Shown here: positions 36,290-46,269 of the stretch, one piece after another
Position numbering within the stretch: the stretch's first letter is position 1
Layout: every line of letters starts with the position of its first letter
Assembly: GCA_026874595.1 (NCBI GenBank)
Contig: CM049309.1
Coordinates: 46,344,079 to 46,408,078 of the forward strand
Origin: Sipunculus nudus
Taxonomy: Eukaryota > Annelida > Sipuncula > Golfingiida > Sipunculidae
Reading direction: 5' to 3'
Length of the DNA: 64,000 bases
Notes under the pieces: generated by a model
What the model was told of the DNA's origin: nothing
Databases searched by the model: none
Seen by the model: the letters and a program-made list of their open reading frames with translations, nothing else
Position numbers and translations under genes: made by a program

Positions 36290-36530
36290 GGTTCTGTTAT
36301 AAATATACCTCTGCATAACGTTTTATTAGAGTCAGAGGTGGTGTCAGGACCTGTTAGAGTTGGAAGTATGCCCAGATTACCTGTGAAAGGAGTCACCTTG
36401 TTTTTTGGGAATAAGTTGGCGGGAGGTAAGGTGACAGCTTATCCTTGCATGGTCTCTAAACCGATCGCTAGCGAGACGGGACACCATGGGTTCTTTCAAG
36501 TCTGTGCAGTCACTCGGGCAATGGGTTAAA
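36290..36530 (+). pseudogene. Retroelement protease-region fragment
   Basis: Frame encodes '...LPVKGVTLFFGNKLAGGKV' and later 'FQVCAVTRAMG', which correspond to 'LPFKGIQLLLGNDVAGGKV' and 'PSCAVTRSMA' in the minus-strand element near 53450-53600. The catalytic DTG part is not visible. A stop ends the frame at 36529, after which the sequence continues with a duplicated 'KAGTAV' segment. Confidence 0.65.
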
Positions 36531-37019
36531 ATGATGATGTCAAGGCCGGCACGGCTGTGGCCAAAGATGTCACTGTTGTTAAAGCCGGTACGGCTGTGAC
36601 CAAGGGATCCACTGATCGTAATGCAGATAGAAGTAGAGTTGATCATAGTGATAGAGATGGAAGAATTGATAAGAAAGGACAGGTTGATGACGTAATAGAT
36701 TTGTCACGAATATTCATGAACGTCACTGATCATTATAATGATCGATCAGCGCTTCCTTGTTCTCAGTATGAGAAAAGAGTTAAAATATCAACGAGTGAGA
36801 CATTCTCACCCGGAGATGGTTTACAGAAAAACAAAAGAAAGATACGGGTCTTAGAAATTTGTATGATTTAGTATTACCAACTGAAAAATATGATAGATAC
36901 CGTCGGGTTATTTATACAGAACGGCGAATTAATGAGAAAATAGAAACGCAGGGATATTCAATCAACAGAGGATGGGGCCACAGCAAACCAAATTGTAGCT
37001 CATGACATTTATAGGTCAG

Positions 37020-37190
37020 AAATTATAAAGGTAGCCCATGAATCACCTTTGGCGGGATATTTTGGAGTAAACAAAACCAAAGAAAAAAATCACGAGGCAT
37101 TTCTTTTGGCCTGAGATGAATAAAGACATAGTCCATACTTGTCAGAAGGTTGGAAAATGCAGCCTCGATCCGCCAAAAGCTCCGTTTCAA
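37020..37190 (+). pseudogene. Integrase zinc-binding region fragment
   Basis: Frame gives 'VAHESPLAGYFGVNKTK', then after a frameshift 'HFFWPEMNKDIVHTCQKVGK'. It matches 'MAHEDPLSGHLGINKT' and 'HFYWPNLRKDVVHYCK' of the second element. One zinc-binding His appears replaced (GYFG for GHLG). The DDE core does not follow. Confidence 0.7.
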
Positions 37191-37304
37191 CCTTGTCCAC
37201 TGTGTTTGGTCCGATGTCAAAGACAAAATAACTGAACTCAGTATTTTGCATGTGAACCCAGACTGTGTAGTGAATATCGAAAATGAAACAAAAGTTACAG
37301 ACTG

Positions 37305-37604
37305 GTGAGATCATTCAAGATATTGATACATGCAAAGAGCATTAGTAGAACTAATATGTTATGTCATGATGTGGATGTTTGCAATGAAAAGCCAATAAAG
37401 CGACATCTATACAGAGTAAATTCTGAAACCCTTGCAAACAAAAGAAAAGAGGTAGAATACATGTTACAAAATGAAATAATTAGTCAAAGTGAAGTGAGTT
37501 CTCCATTTTTATTGGTGCCAAAATCGGCGTGTGATATTATATTAAAGAACGTAAGAGGTAGAGATAGCAAAGGCATTATCCAGGTGTTATTAAGAGACCA
37601 GTAA
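37305..37604 (+). pseudogene. Reverse transcriptase N-terminal fragment
   Basis: Encodes 'RTNMLCHDVDV', 'RHLYRVNSETLANKRKEVEY' and 'SSPFLLVPKS', the conserved entry into a gypsy-type RT. The same 'RTNMLCHDVDV' block opens the RT at 51.96 kb. It breaks off before the palm motifs. Confidence 0.75.
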
Positions 37605-37610
37605 TGGAGT

Positions 37611-38039
37611 ATTGATGAGTCGAAATGTTGGAGATGGATAATGGATGTTGTTTGCAAATAAATGTAGTAGTTCAAGAGCAGTGAAAGATACTTGTATGAA
37701 TAATGCATAAATGCAGGAACATTTTTGCGTTACACGCAGTATAGGTCGATTGTTGTTTTAAGATGTGAATGTGTATGTTGACAGTTTTGTTCAAAGAGTT
37801 AGAGAGGTTACGTGCGTACAGTCGCAGTTATAGTGGAAGGAATATGATTTATAAAGTGTCTACTGATGTGAATATATCAAAGAATTGTATAAGCTGAAGC
37901 ATTCGTACTTAATTGCATGCGTATCAAGGTTAATTATTATCTAAATGCTATATACAAAGACATCTAAAAGAATACTTGTCTTAAAATATCAAATTTGACT
38001 CATATGGTTGTCGTAAAATTTTCTTCTTTTTTTTAAAAG
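37611..38039. other. Non-coding stretch
   Basis: AT-rich, no recognisable gene or repeat. Confidence 0.5.
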
Positions 38040-38440
38040 TGGGGATTGGGGGATGGTGAGATGTGTCCAGGCGTCTGTGGTGGGTCGTCCACCGTATGGG
38101 ATGGCGGGTTCCTATCGGTGACACAAGTGTGCGATTGTGGTGCAGCCGAGTGAAACAACAGCCTGAACAGGAAAACGACTGGCCCATTGTACTTACTAAA
38201 AATGACTCGAAATCATGTTTGTTGTTTAGACCCGCTGAACCAGAACATTCCACACACATGTCCTACACAAGAAACTCGCGCTCGGCTGCTACGAATTCGT
38301 GAGCTATGTTGCAGGCCCGTTCAGTATAGTGGCAGTGTGCTGTCTGGTGTTGTATCTTTGGAATGTCTGAAATGAATTTGTAATGTGAAGTTCGTGAAAC
38401 ACGTCAACAACTCCGTTTGCAGCCCCAGGAGTTGTCAAGT
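38040..38440 (+). repeat. SINE-like repeat body, copy 1
   Basis: Closely matches 41990-42330 ('cctgaacaggaaaacgactg', 'gaattcgtgagctat', 'tgaagttcgtgaaacacgtc') and stops at the same 'aacaact' end point. The tRNA-like head seen in copy 2 is absent. Indels between copies shift every reading frame, so neither strand's ORF is conserved. Confidence 0.7.
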
Positions 38441-38679
38441 ATAACCATAATATCTATTTGCTATATAGGGTGTCTCACATGGGCCATAACTAGCCAGAAT
38501 ATATCATTCATTTTCTGTACACTTTTATTGTACCGTAATTATAAATATTATTTGGTATTTGCGAGTCTTGCTTGTGCTTGTGCATGATGCGTGACCAAAC
38601 TTGAACATTTCTAGTAACACGTAACAAAATTTTATAACGAGTCATGCATGCATGGGAACTTATAACAGGAAGTTATTCA

Positions 38680-39095
38680 CTTAATACCGCGCCACCTTCC
38701 AACACTCAGTGTTGCTCAGGGGCGCCTTACAATAACATGCATAATCTGAGTTAAAATTTAAAATAAGAGATAAATAAAAAATTAAAAATTAAAGTACTAA
38801 AAAAAAATATGAGAATTGACTAAGATAAGTAAAAGTCTGTAAGTAGTGAAACTGACTAGAGAAATTGTCTAATCATATGCAAAGCTAAAAAGATGTGTCT
38901 TTAGTTTCTTCTTGAAAGTGTCATATGAGTCACACATTTTTAGGACCATAGGCAACTGATTCCATAACTTTGGTACAGCGACTGCAAATGCGCGATCTCC
39001 ATAGGATCTAGTTCTGGAGGCTGGTTGCTGCAGGAGTAGTTGGCTGTTTGATCGGAGATTTCTTGATGGCACATATGGGGACACAAAGTAAAAAG
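38680..39095 (-). mobile_element. 5'-truncated LINE (3' end plus ORF2 C-terminus)
   Basis: On the minus strand a reading frame encodes 'PSRNLRSNSQLLL', 'RTRSYGDRAFAVAVPKLWNQ' and 'FKKKLKTHLFSFAYD', the hallmark C-terminus of LINE ORF2 proteins. A 3'UTR with 'aaggcgcccctgagcaacac' follows and ends near 'ggcgcggtattaagtg', a common LINE tail form. The 5' end is truncated at about 39090, exactly where TLR-homologous sequence begins. Confidence 0.8.
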
Positions 39096-41115
39096 TACAC
39101 AAATATAATACTGACACCTGGTGTTTTCAAACCAATGGTCTCCATAGAAACTTTTGAACTGTACAGCTGTTCAGGTAATTTAAAGGATACATTTCGCGCT
39201 CTTTGTAGTCTTTCTGATACTATTACGAACCTTTTAATTAACAAGATTTTTACCAATATCCCCGTCCACAGTTTTACTTTGACCTATACCCTGTCCAGCT
39301 ATTTACAGTATAAACGTATTAAAACTCTTCATTTTGACCGAAACAGAGTTTCCTTTATAGAACCGGGATTTTTTATGAATCTAAGACGATTGGAAAATAT
39401 CTCTCTGCGCTGTAATCATATTTTAACTATTCAAGTGACTTTTCTTCTAGCGTTGCCTTATCTGAGGTACTTGGACGGAGGAAACCAAGTGCAGAGTATG
39501 AGATGTAACCCTCCTGCATTTCTGGCTGAAACGCCCCTTCCAGTTTCATCAGCCAATACAGAAGTACCAGGTCGAATGGTGTACAAACCATCAACAGAGA
39601 TCCGCTCTGTCATGCCCAATCTGAAAATGCTCTTACTTGATCGTTCAATCAAAAGCACGCATACTAACTTTAATGAAGTAAATTATAATCTTACAAACCT
39701 GGAAGTCTTGGACATATCGTATTCCCTAAGTGTAACCATAATTGGCATAATATGCTGTGCCCCTAGACTTGTTTATCCTAATACTGGAAACATAAAAATG
39801 TTGTACATAGAACCGAACGTTCTACAAGGATTGGGAAACCTTAAGACACTTGTGTTGAGCAACAGTACTCTGCCAAGGTCACTACAAAACTCTTCCATAA
39901 GCCAACTCTTCATTGAAAACACAGAACTTGAACACCTAGACTTGTCAAATACTGGAGTATATTTATTTGACTATATATTTAAAGGGCAGTCTAAGTTGAA
40001 AAAGCTTATTTTAAGCCATAACGGGCTCGACACGATTAATGCTACAGTGTTCAAGTTTCTAAAGAGCATTGAATACGTAGACCTGTCTTACAATCACTTT
40101 GTGGTAATACCTACAAGTCTTCTAACAACACTTGTAAAATTACAAACATACAGGTCTTCTGGAAACATAACTCTGGATTTAAGGTATAATAAGCTACAAT
40201 GTGGCTGTTCCCACTTCCAGGTCTTTATCCTGATACCCATTATTCCATTGAACATTATTGGACTTCATTCAGCTAATGAATCACTCACCTGTATTAATGG
40301 AGAAGGAAAGAACATTAACATTTTCCTCGGGATTCAGAGACTGAAGGAACGATGTCCTGACCTGATGAAGCAAACTGTTGTTGTTATTTCAGTGATTTAT
40401 CCTTTGACACTTGTCCTTATACTAGTGATAAGTCTTGGGTGTCGTTACAGATGGAAGTTGTGGTACTATCATCACCTTTACCTTAGTCGACTTCAGAGGT
40501 CAAAACGTCGGCCTCCAGACCACATAAAGTTTGATGCCTTCCTGGCCTACCACAATAAAAATGAGAAGTTTGTACATATGAATACAATAGAACCATTAAA
40601 TGGACACTGGAAACTGGCGTTACCAGTTCTGCATCCATTACCTTCTCTTTCGACCTGGTTTTCCAATCATCGACAGCATTGCTGATGGAATCACCAAAAG
40701 CAAGAAGACGATTCTATGTATCTCAATGAGCTTTCTCAAATCCCCGTGGTGCAAATTCGAGGCACGTCTCGCTCATATGGAGGCCCTCTTCCGTCAAGGA
40801 AGTGCTGTAATACCTATTGTTCATTCCAAAGTTGTGAAACTTCTGAACAGGAACCCATCGGATCTTCCAATGAGCCTTTCGAATCTCTTACGAACTACGT
40901 CTTATTTAGAATGGCCGGTTTTGCAAGACCAACAGGAATCGTTCCAACTGCGTCTACGTGCGGCACTTGGACCTTTGATGGAGAATGAAGGCACACACAG
41001 GTTTCTTCTAGATGAGTGTTTACCCCGCTGCCTGAGCTGGACGACTGGGCAGTTTCCCTGTATTTTAGGTTTGTCTGTTCTACCGGCATTTGTGTATGTG
41101 GGTTTGAACTCGAAC
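39095..41115 (+). pseudogene. Toll-like receptor pseudogene (5'-truncated, frameshifted)
   Basis: Nearly collinear with the intact TLR at 43515-46102, from the equivalent of its residue ~225 to beyond the stop. LRRs, LRRCT ('LRYNKLQCGCSHF'), TM ('VVVISVIYPLTLVLILVISL') and the first TIR box ('FDAFLAYHNKN') share one frame that ends at 40685. One extra A in the run at 40598-40600, relative to 45678-45680, shifts the rest of the TIR domain into another frame that runs to 41124. There the BB loop reads LLFRPG. The first ~225 residues, including the signal peptide, are missing at the LINE junction. The normal stop is lost, adding about 30 residues. It is probably non-functional, unless the A is an assembly error and an alternative 5' exon exists. 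Confidence 0.88.
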
Positions 41116-41117
41116 AA

Positions 41118-41530
41118 TCTGTAAGTCATCTGAGCTATAGCGATCACCCTTTGTCCGGCGCACGTCTTGTTGTCCGGCCGTCCGGCTGTCCGTCCGTTAA
41201 CATGGCACAACTCGTAACCGTTTGACCTAGAAACTTTTGAATTTACATCCAGGGATGTCGCGGGCAAGTCTCTTTGGAAAACCGAAATTAGGTCATGGTG
41301 ACCTATATTTTGTGACCTACGGACCGAAAACATGATTTTGAGCACCCAGGCAATCGGACGGGGCACAAAAATGTATCCTTTAGGCCAAAAATACTCCAGT
41401 GTGATATTTTGGGAGGTCCTAGGCAAGTGTCCTTGGAAAACTGAAATAAGGTCACTGTGACCTATATTCTGCGACCTATAGGTAGAAGATGACATATGAG
41501 CACCCTGAATGTCAGATTAGGACAAATCGT
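41118..41530 (+). repeat. Hairpin-headed repeat, copy 5 (head truncated)
   Basis: Starts inside the palindrome ('gtaagtcatctgagctatag'), followed by 'cgatcaccctttgtccg', CCGTCCG units, 'aacatggcacaactcgtaac' and two internal ~170 bp sub-repeats containing 'ggtca.ggtgacctatatt' and 'gcgacctataggtaga'. It abuts the end of TLR homology. Confidence 0.75.
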
Positions 41531-41869
41531 ATCTGTGAGGGAACCAATGGCGGATCTAGATGTCCGCTGCTATATAGATAACATTTTAAATATATAAAGT
41601 AATGAGAGAATTTTGAAGCACCTCACAAAATATGAGGAAATTCTTTTCTCGTAAATTTCTTTGCATAACGTAGTCAAATTTTACGTGTGGCGGGCTAAAA
41701 TATTTATATTGCTCCAAAATTTGGATATTAACTTGAAAGTCCAAACATTGGATAGTTTATAGCATGTTGATATCTATACGGTGAAATCGCAAAATATCAT
41801 ACTTAAAATGCAATCCTCGTGGTAGTATAATTGATATGTTCAAATCGCATATTAATTCTGCGTGCAATT
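41531..41869. other. Non-coding stretch between TLR copies
   Basis: AT-rich, no gene or repeat recognised. Confidence 0.5.
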
Positions 41870-42330
41870 AACCGGCTTCTGTGGTCTAAGCAGCCCCGGA
41901 CTCAATAGAGCACAGGTGGTGAGTTCGAGTATCCGAGGAGCAATGAATTTTTTTCACACCCCTAGCTGAGCTCTGTAGGCTAATGGGAGGGCCTGTTCGA
42001 CCGTATGGGATGGCGGGGTCAGCCGTATAGTGTGTTCGGGGTCCTATCGGTGACACAAGTGTGGTGCAGTGAAGTGGTACAACAGCCTGAACAGGAAAAC
42101 GACTGGCCCATTGTTCTTACTGAAGAATCACGTTTGTTGTTTGGACCCGCTGAACCAGAACGTTCCGCCACATTTCTTACACAAGAAACTCGCGCTGGGC
42201 TTCTACGAATTCGTGAGCTATATGTTGCAGGCCTGGTCAGTATAGTGGCAGTGTGCTGTCTTGTGTTGTATCTTCGCAATGTCTGAAATGAATTTGTAAT
42301 GTGAAGTTCGTGAAACACGTCAACAACTAG
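41870..42330 (+). mobile_element. SINE-like element with tRNA-like head, copy 2
   Basis: Head: A-box-like 'gtggtctaagcagc' (41881) and B-box-like 'gagttcgagtatcc' (41931), about 37 nt apart. The body is shared with 38040-38440, ending 'cacgtcaacaact'. An open frame of 93 codons (42005-42286) ends in a hydrophobic stretch, but it is not conserved in copy 1, so I treat the unit as a SINE rather than a gene. Confidence 0.65.
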
Positions 42331-43514
42331 TGTACAGTCTTAACACCATACTACCAATTCAGGTCTGTTACAGCCTTGTGTCATTTAACGAATACATGTA
42401 TACATTACAACCTACTTTGCTTAGTTAATTCACAGTCCATACCAACCCAAACTATATACAAAACCGTATTCTTCTAAGGTCCCGAGTAACTCTCAGAAGA
42501 TACGAATATACCATGACTAACTGAAGGCTACAGCAAAATGTTCATCGGGCACAACGTGACATAGTTTCGCTTATTAACTATACGATGGCTGTTCCGCTCT
42601 GATAAATCAGAATTACGTCATGTTCCAGGTATTGTAGCTGTATGTCTTCTATTCGCAGACTGTTACATATGGACTGTAGATAGTGAATCATCGTATGAAT
42701 ATAACGGCCGCACAATGGATGAGCAAAGAGGTCTGTACACTATAATTTTTTGCTTATCCCTTATATGCATGCAATAATTGTCTTTGTCTGTTCGATTGCT
42801 GGTTGGAATATATATGGACTATATTCTGTTCCAAGATAAGTCGCTACATGCTCTTTTCAACATTTTAAACCAGCATAAATTCCTTTTTAACAAAATCTTG
42901 TACAGACATGCTGTTATCATATATAATAAAGCTCCCCGCATTTCTGTGTCAGTTTCAATGCCTATAAAAGAAAAAAAAATTCAAACTGATGACCTAAACA
43001 GGCAGCCTGTTTTAAAGCGGCCTGTGAAATTTATCTTTGTTTTAAGGAACACAATGTCTCCTATACAGAATTATAGGATTCAGCCATCTTACGAAGGTTG
43101 ACATAAATACACTGAATTCCCGAAGGCAGAACAGAACAAAGTATGGTAAAAATTGTGCGACAGCCTTAATGTTTTCTTTCGGTTAATTTCCATTAAATTC
43201 TCCCAGCCTCGTGATGTCATACTCATCCTTTAAAAATGTTATTTTATTGCTCTTATTGGTTTTATTTGAGTAGATTAGTTCTTCCTGCTTGTAACAACAC
43301 TATATTATTTTATATTAAAAATATATTTAAAACAAAACCAACGAAAACATAAGAAGTCGGCCAAATAATGCCGCAAACCATTATACACAATAAATAAAGC
43401 ATCCGCATGATACAAATTGTCCTTTTAACAACTCATATGTGTTTATAGGTTTTAGTTATTAATTGCCTTTCTTTTTTTCATAGGTAAAAATAATCATTTT
43501 TTTTTTACTTTCAG
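42331..43514. other. Presumed 5' flank / first intron of the intact TLR
   Basis: No full exon is obvious. A 108-codon ORF at 42778-43101 has no recognisable domain. A poly-pyrimidine tract ending TTTCAG at 43514 is a strong acceptor for the TLR exon. Confidence 0.5.
42715..42730 (+). CDS. Candidate start exon of the intact TLR
   Basis: ATG at 42715 opens five codons (MDEQR) plus one base before GT at 42731 (GAG|GTCTGT). The leftover G joins the GA at the start of the 43515 exon to give a Gly codon in the correct frame, placing the signal sequence about 20 residues after the Met. Phase and ATG fit, but a short ATG-to-GT match can arise by chance and the donor is weak. Confidence 0.25.
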
Positions 43515-46102
43515 GACTGTTCGCTACAAGTTCACCGTCCACTGTCACCCAGAGGAAGAAACTAAATATTTTATCAACCCTCTGGTTTGTTGGTATATTC
43601 TTCCAATGCACAATAGCATTTCGTCGAGGCATCACCAATGTAACAGACAAGAAGAACAGGTCCGGTATAGTCACAAATGGTGTACAGTATCATAAATATG
43701 GGAAGCTGAAACAAAACCTAATCGCAACTTCTCATAAAATTAAGGAAATCGATCAGCAGCGTTGGAGTCTTCCAGTATCACACAATGAACGCACAGAGAC
43801 CCATCAGAATTCAGCTGAAGAGGTACAAAAGAATATGACAAGGCATCAATCGGGAGGTGACAATATCAATGGAGATTTTTGGCTAAACCACTGCACTTCT
43901 AACACGGCGACGATGGGAGTTCATATCACGTGTGCCAACATACAGCAAATACCAACCGCAGCTGATCTGAAAAAGTTGGCCCCTGCCAACAGGATTACTT
44001 CACTTGATCTTACAAACCTGAATGTAAAAGGTGGTTTAGTGAAGAATGGGTCTTTTGCATCACTCTCGCATCTCATCATTTTACACGTTTCTCTTTTGAA
44101 CGGAGCTATGTTTGATGTTGAAGCTTTTGATGGTTTAACCTCTGTGCGGTCACTTAGTTTGACACAAAGTCAAACGGACAGAAATATATTTCTGACAGCA
44201 GGTGTTTTCAAACCAATGGTCTCTATAGAAACTTTTGAACTGTACCACTGTTTAGTAAATTTAAAGGATACATTTCGCGCACTTTGCAGTCTTTCTAATA
44301 ATATTACGAAACTTTTAATGAACAATATATTTACTAAAATGGTCGGCTACAGTTTTGTTCTGACTTCCAACCTGTCCAGCTGTTTACGTTATAAAGGTAT
44401 TAAAACTCTACATTTTGAAGAAAACCGGGTTTCCATTGTGGAACCGGATTTTTTTTTTAATCTAAGACGATTGGAAAATATCTCTTTGCGCTGTAATTAC
44501 ATTTTAGCTATTCAAAGGAGATTTCTGTTAATTTTGCCTTATCTGAGGTACTTCGATGGAGGAAATCAAATGTCGAGTATGAGATGTATCCCTCCTGCAT
44601 TTCTGGCTGAAACACCCCTACCAGCATCATCAGCCAAAACAGGATCACGAGGTCGGATGGTGTACAAAACACCAGTACAAACCAATTCTTTAATGCCAAA
44701 TCTGAAAATGTTCTTACTTGATCGTACTATGAAAAGCTTTCATATTAATTTCAATAAAGAACACTATAATTTTACAAATCTAGCCGTCATAGACATATCG
44801 TATACCTTAAAGGCAACCATAATTGGCACAGTATGCTGTGCCCCTAGACTAGTTTATCTGAATACTGGAAACATAAACATTTTGTACATAGAACCAAACG
44901 TTCTACAAGGATTCAGACACCTAAAGACACTTGTGTTGAGCAACAGTACTCTGCCAAGGTCACTACAAAACTCTTCCATAGGCCAACTCTTCATTGAAAA
45001 CACAGAACTTGAACACCTAGACTTGTCAAATACTGGAGTATATTTATATGACCATATATTTCAAGGGCAGTCTAAGTTGAAAAAGCTTATTTTAAGCCAT
45101 AACGGGCTAGACACGCTTAACGCTACAGTGTTCAAGTTTCTAAAGAGCATTGAATACATAGACCTGTCTTACAATCACTTTAAGGTTATACCTACAAGTC
45201 TTCTAACGACACTTGTAAAATTACAAAAATACAGGTCTTCTGGAAACATCACTCTGGATTTAAGGCATAACAAGCTACAATGTGACTGTTCCCACTTCCA
45301 GGACCTTATCCTGTTACCCACCATTCCACTGAACATTATTGGACTGTTTTCACCCGATTTTTCACTCTCCTGTATTTATGGAGAAGGAAAGAGCATTAAC
45401 ATTCTTCTAGGGATTCAGCGACTGAAGGAACGATGTCCTGATCTGATGAACCAAACTATTGTTGTAATATCAGTGATTTATCCTTTGACACTTGTCCTTA
45501 TAATACTGATAAGTCTTGGGTGTCGTTACAGATGGAAGTTGTGGTACTATCATCACCTTTCCCTTAGTTTACTTCAGAGGCAAACACGTCGGCCCCCAGA
45601 ACACATAGAGTTTGATGCCTTCCTGGCCTACCACAATAAAAATGAGGAGTTTATACATATGAAGATAGTAGAACCATTAATGGACACTGGAAACCGGCGT
45701 TACCAATTCTGCATCCATTACCGTCACTTTCGACCTGGATTTCCAATCATCGACAACATTGCAGATGGAATCACCAAAAGCAAGAAGACGATTCTATGTA
45801 TCTCAAAAAGCTTTCTCAAATCACCGTGGTGCAATTTCGAGGCACGTCTCGCTCATGTGGAGGCCCTCTCCCGTCAAGGAAATACTGTAATACCCATTGT
45901 TCATCCCAAAGTTGTCAAACTTCTGAACAGGAACCCATCGGATCTTCCAATGAGCCTTTCGATCCTCTTACGAACTACGTCTTATTTAGAATGGCCGATT
46001 TTGCAAGAACAACAAGAATCGTTCCAACTGCGTCTACGTACGGCCCTTGGACCTCCGATGGAGAAAGAAGGCACATTCAGGCTCCTTCTCGACAACGGAT
46101 GA
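43515..46102 (+). CDS. Toll-like receptor (LRR-TM-TIR), main coding exon
   Basis: Open from the acceptor at 43514 to TGA at 46100-46102, 861 residues. It begins with a basic then hydrophobic signal sequence (KKLNILSTLWFVGIFF, 43556-43603, ending near TIA). About a dozen leucine-rich repeats follow (for example 'LKTLVLSNSTL', 'LEHLDLSNTGVYL', 'IEYIDLSYNHF'), then one C-terminal cysteine cap beginning CDC at 45281, a TM segment (about 45458-45525) and a TIR domain from FDAFLAYH at 45611. The BB loop reads RHFRPG (45722), with His where most TLRs have Asp, while the key Pro is kept. It is a cell-surface or endosomal innate immune receptor by family. It appears to be the single-cysteine-cluster type, with no N-terminal-type mid-ectodomain cap seen. 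No in-frame ATG precedes the signal peptide; the first internal ATG (43835) would lose it, so an upstream exon is needed. It lies in tandem with a pseudogene copy about 4.4 kb upstream. Confidence 0.93.
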
Positions 46103-46261
46103 CTCCGCTGACGGAGCTGAACGGCTGGGTGGTTTCCTGTATTCTTGGTCTGTCTGTTCTACCAGCATTTCAGTTTGTAGGTTTGAACACGAATAATCGA
46201 GTTGAGTGTGAAAAAAAATTCAAACGTTTTCTGGAAAATTGTTACTGTAATGAGAATTTAA

Positions 46262-46267
46262 AATAAA
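46262..46267 (+). terminator. Polyadenylation signal of the TLR gene
   Basis: AATAAA 160 bp after the TLR stop, the first such signal downstream. Confidence 0.55.
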
Positions 46268-46269
46268 TA

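Larger units (their letters stand above)
36180..37610 (+). mobile_element. Gypsy-like (Gmr1-type order) retrotransposon remnant, plus strand
   Basis: Three pol pieces in order: a protease-downstream segment (36290-36530), an integrase zinc-finger region (about 37020-37190), and the start of a reverse transcriptase (37305-37604). Each resembles its counterpart in the 49.7-54.5 kb element and the order is the same. Much of the integrase core is missing and stops and frameshifts are frequent. No LTRs were found, so this is an old internal fragment. Confidence 0.7.

Noticed and set aside
42005-42286. 93-codon ORF ending in a transmembrane-like stretch upstream of the TLR
   Set aside because: The sequence is a SINE-like repeat, and its other copy (38040-38440) has indels breaking every frame.
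45796-46266. 156-codon plus-strand ORF overlapping the TLR TIR region
   Set aside because: Shadow frame of the TIR coding sequence. The same shadow occurs in the pseudogene copy (40716-40988).
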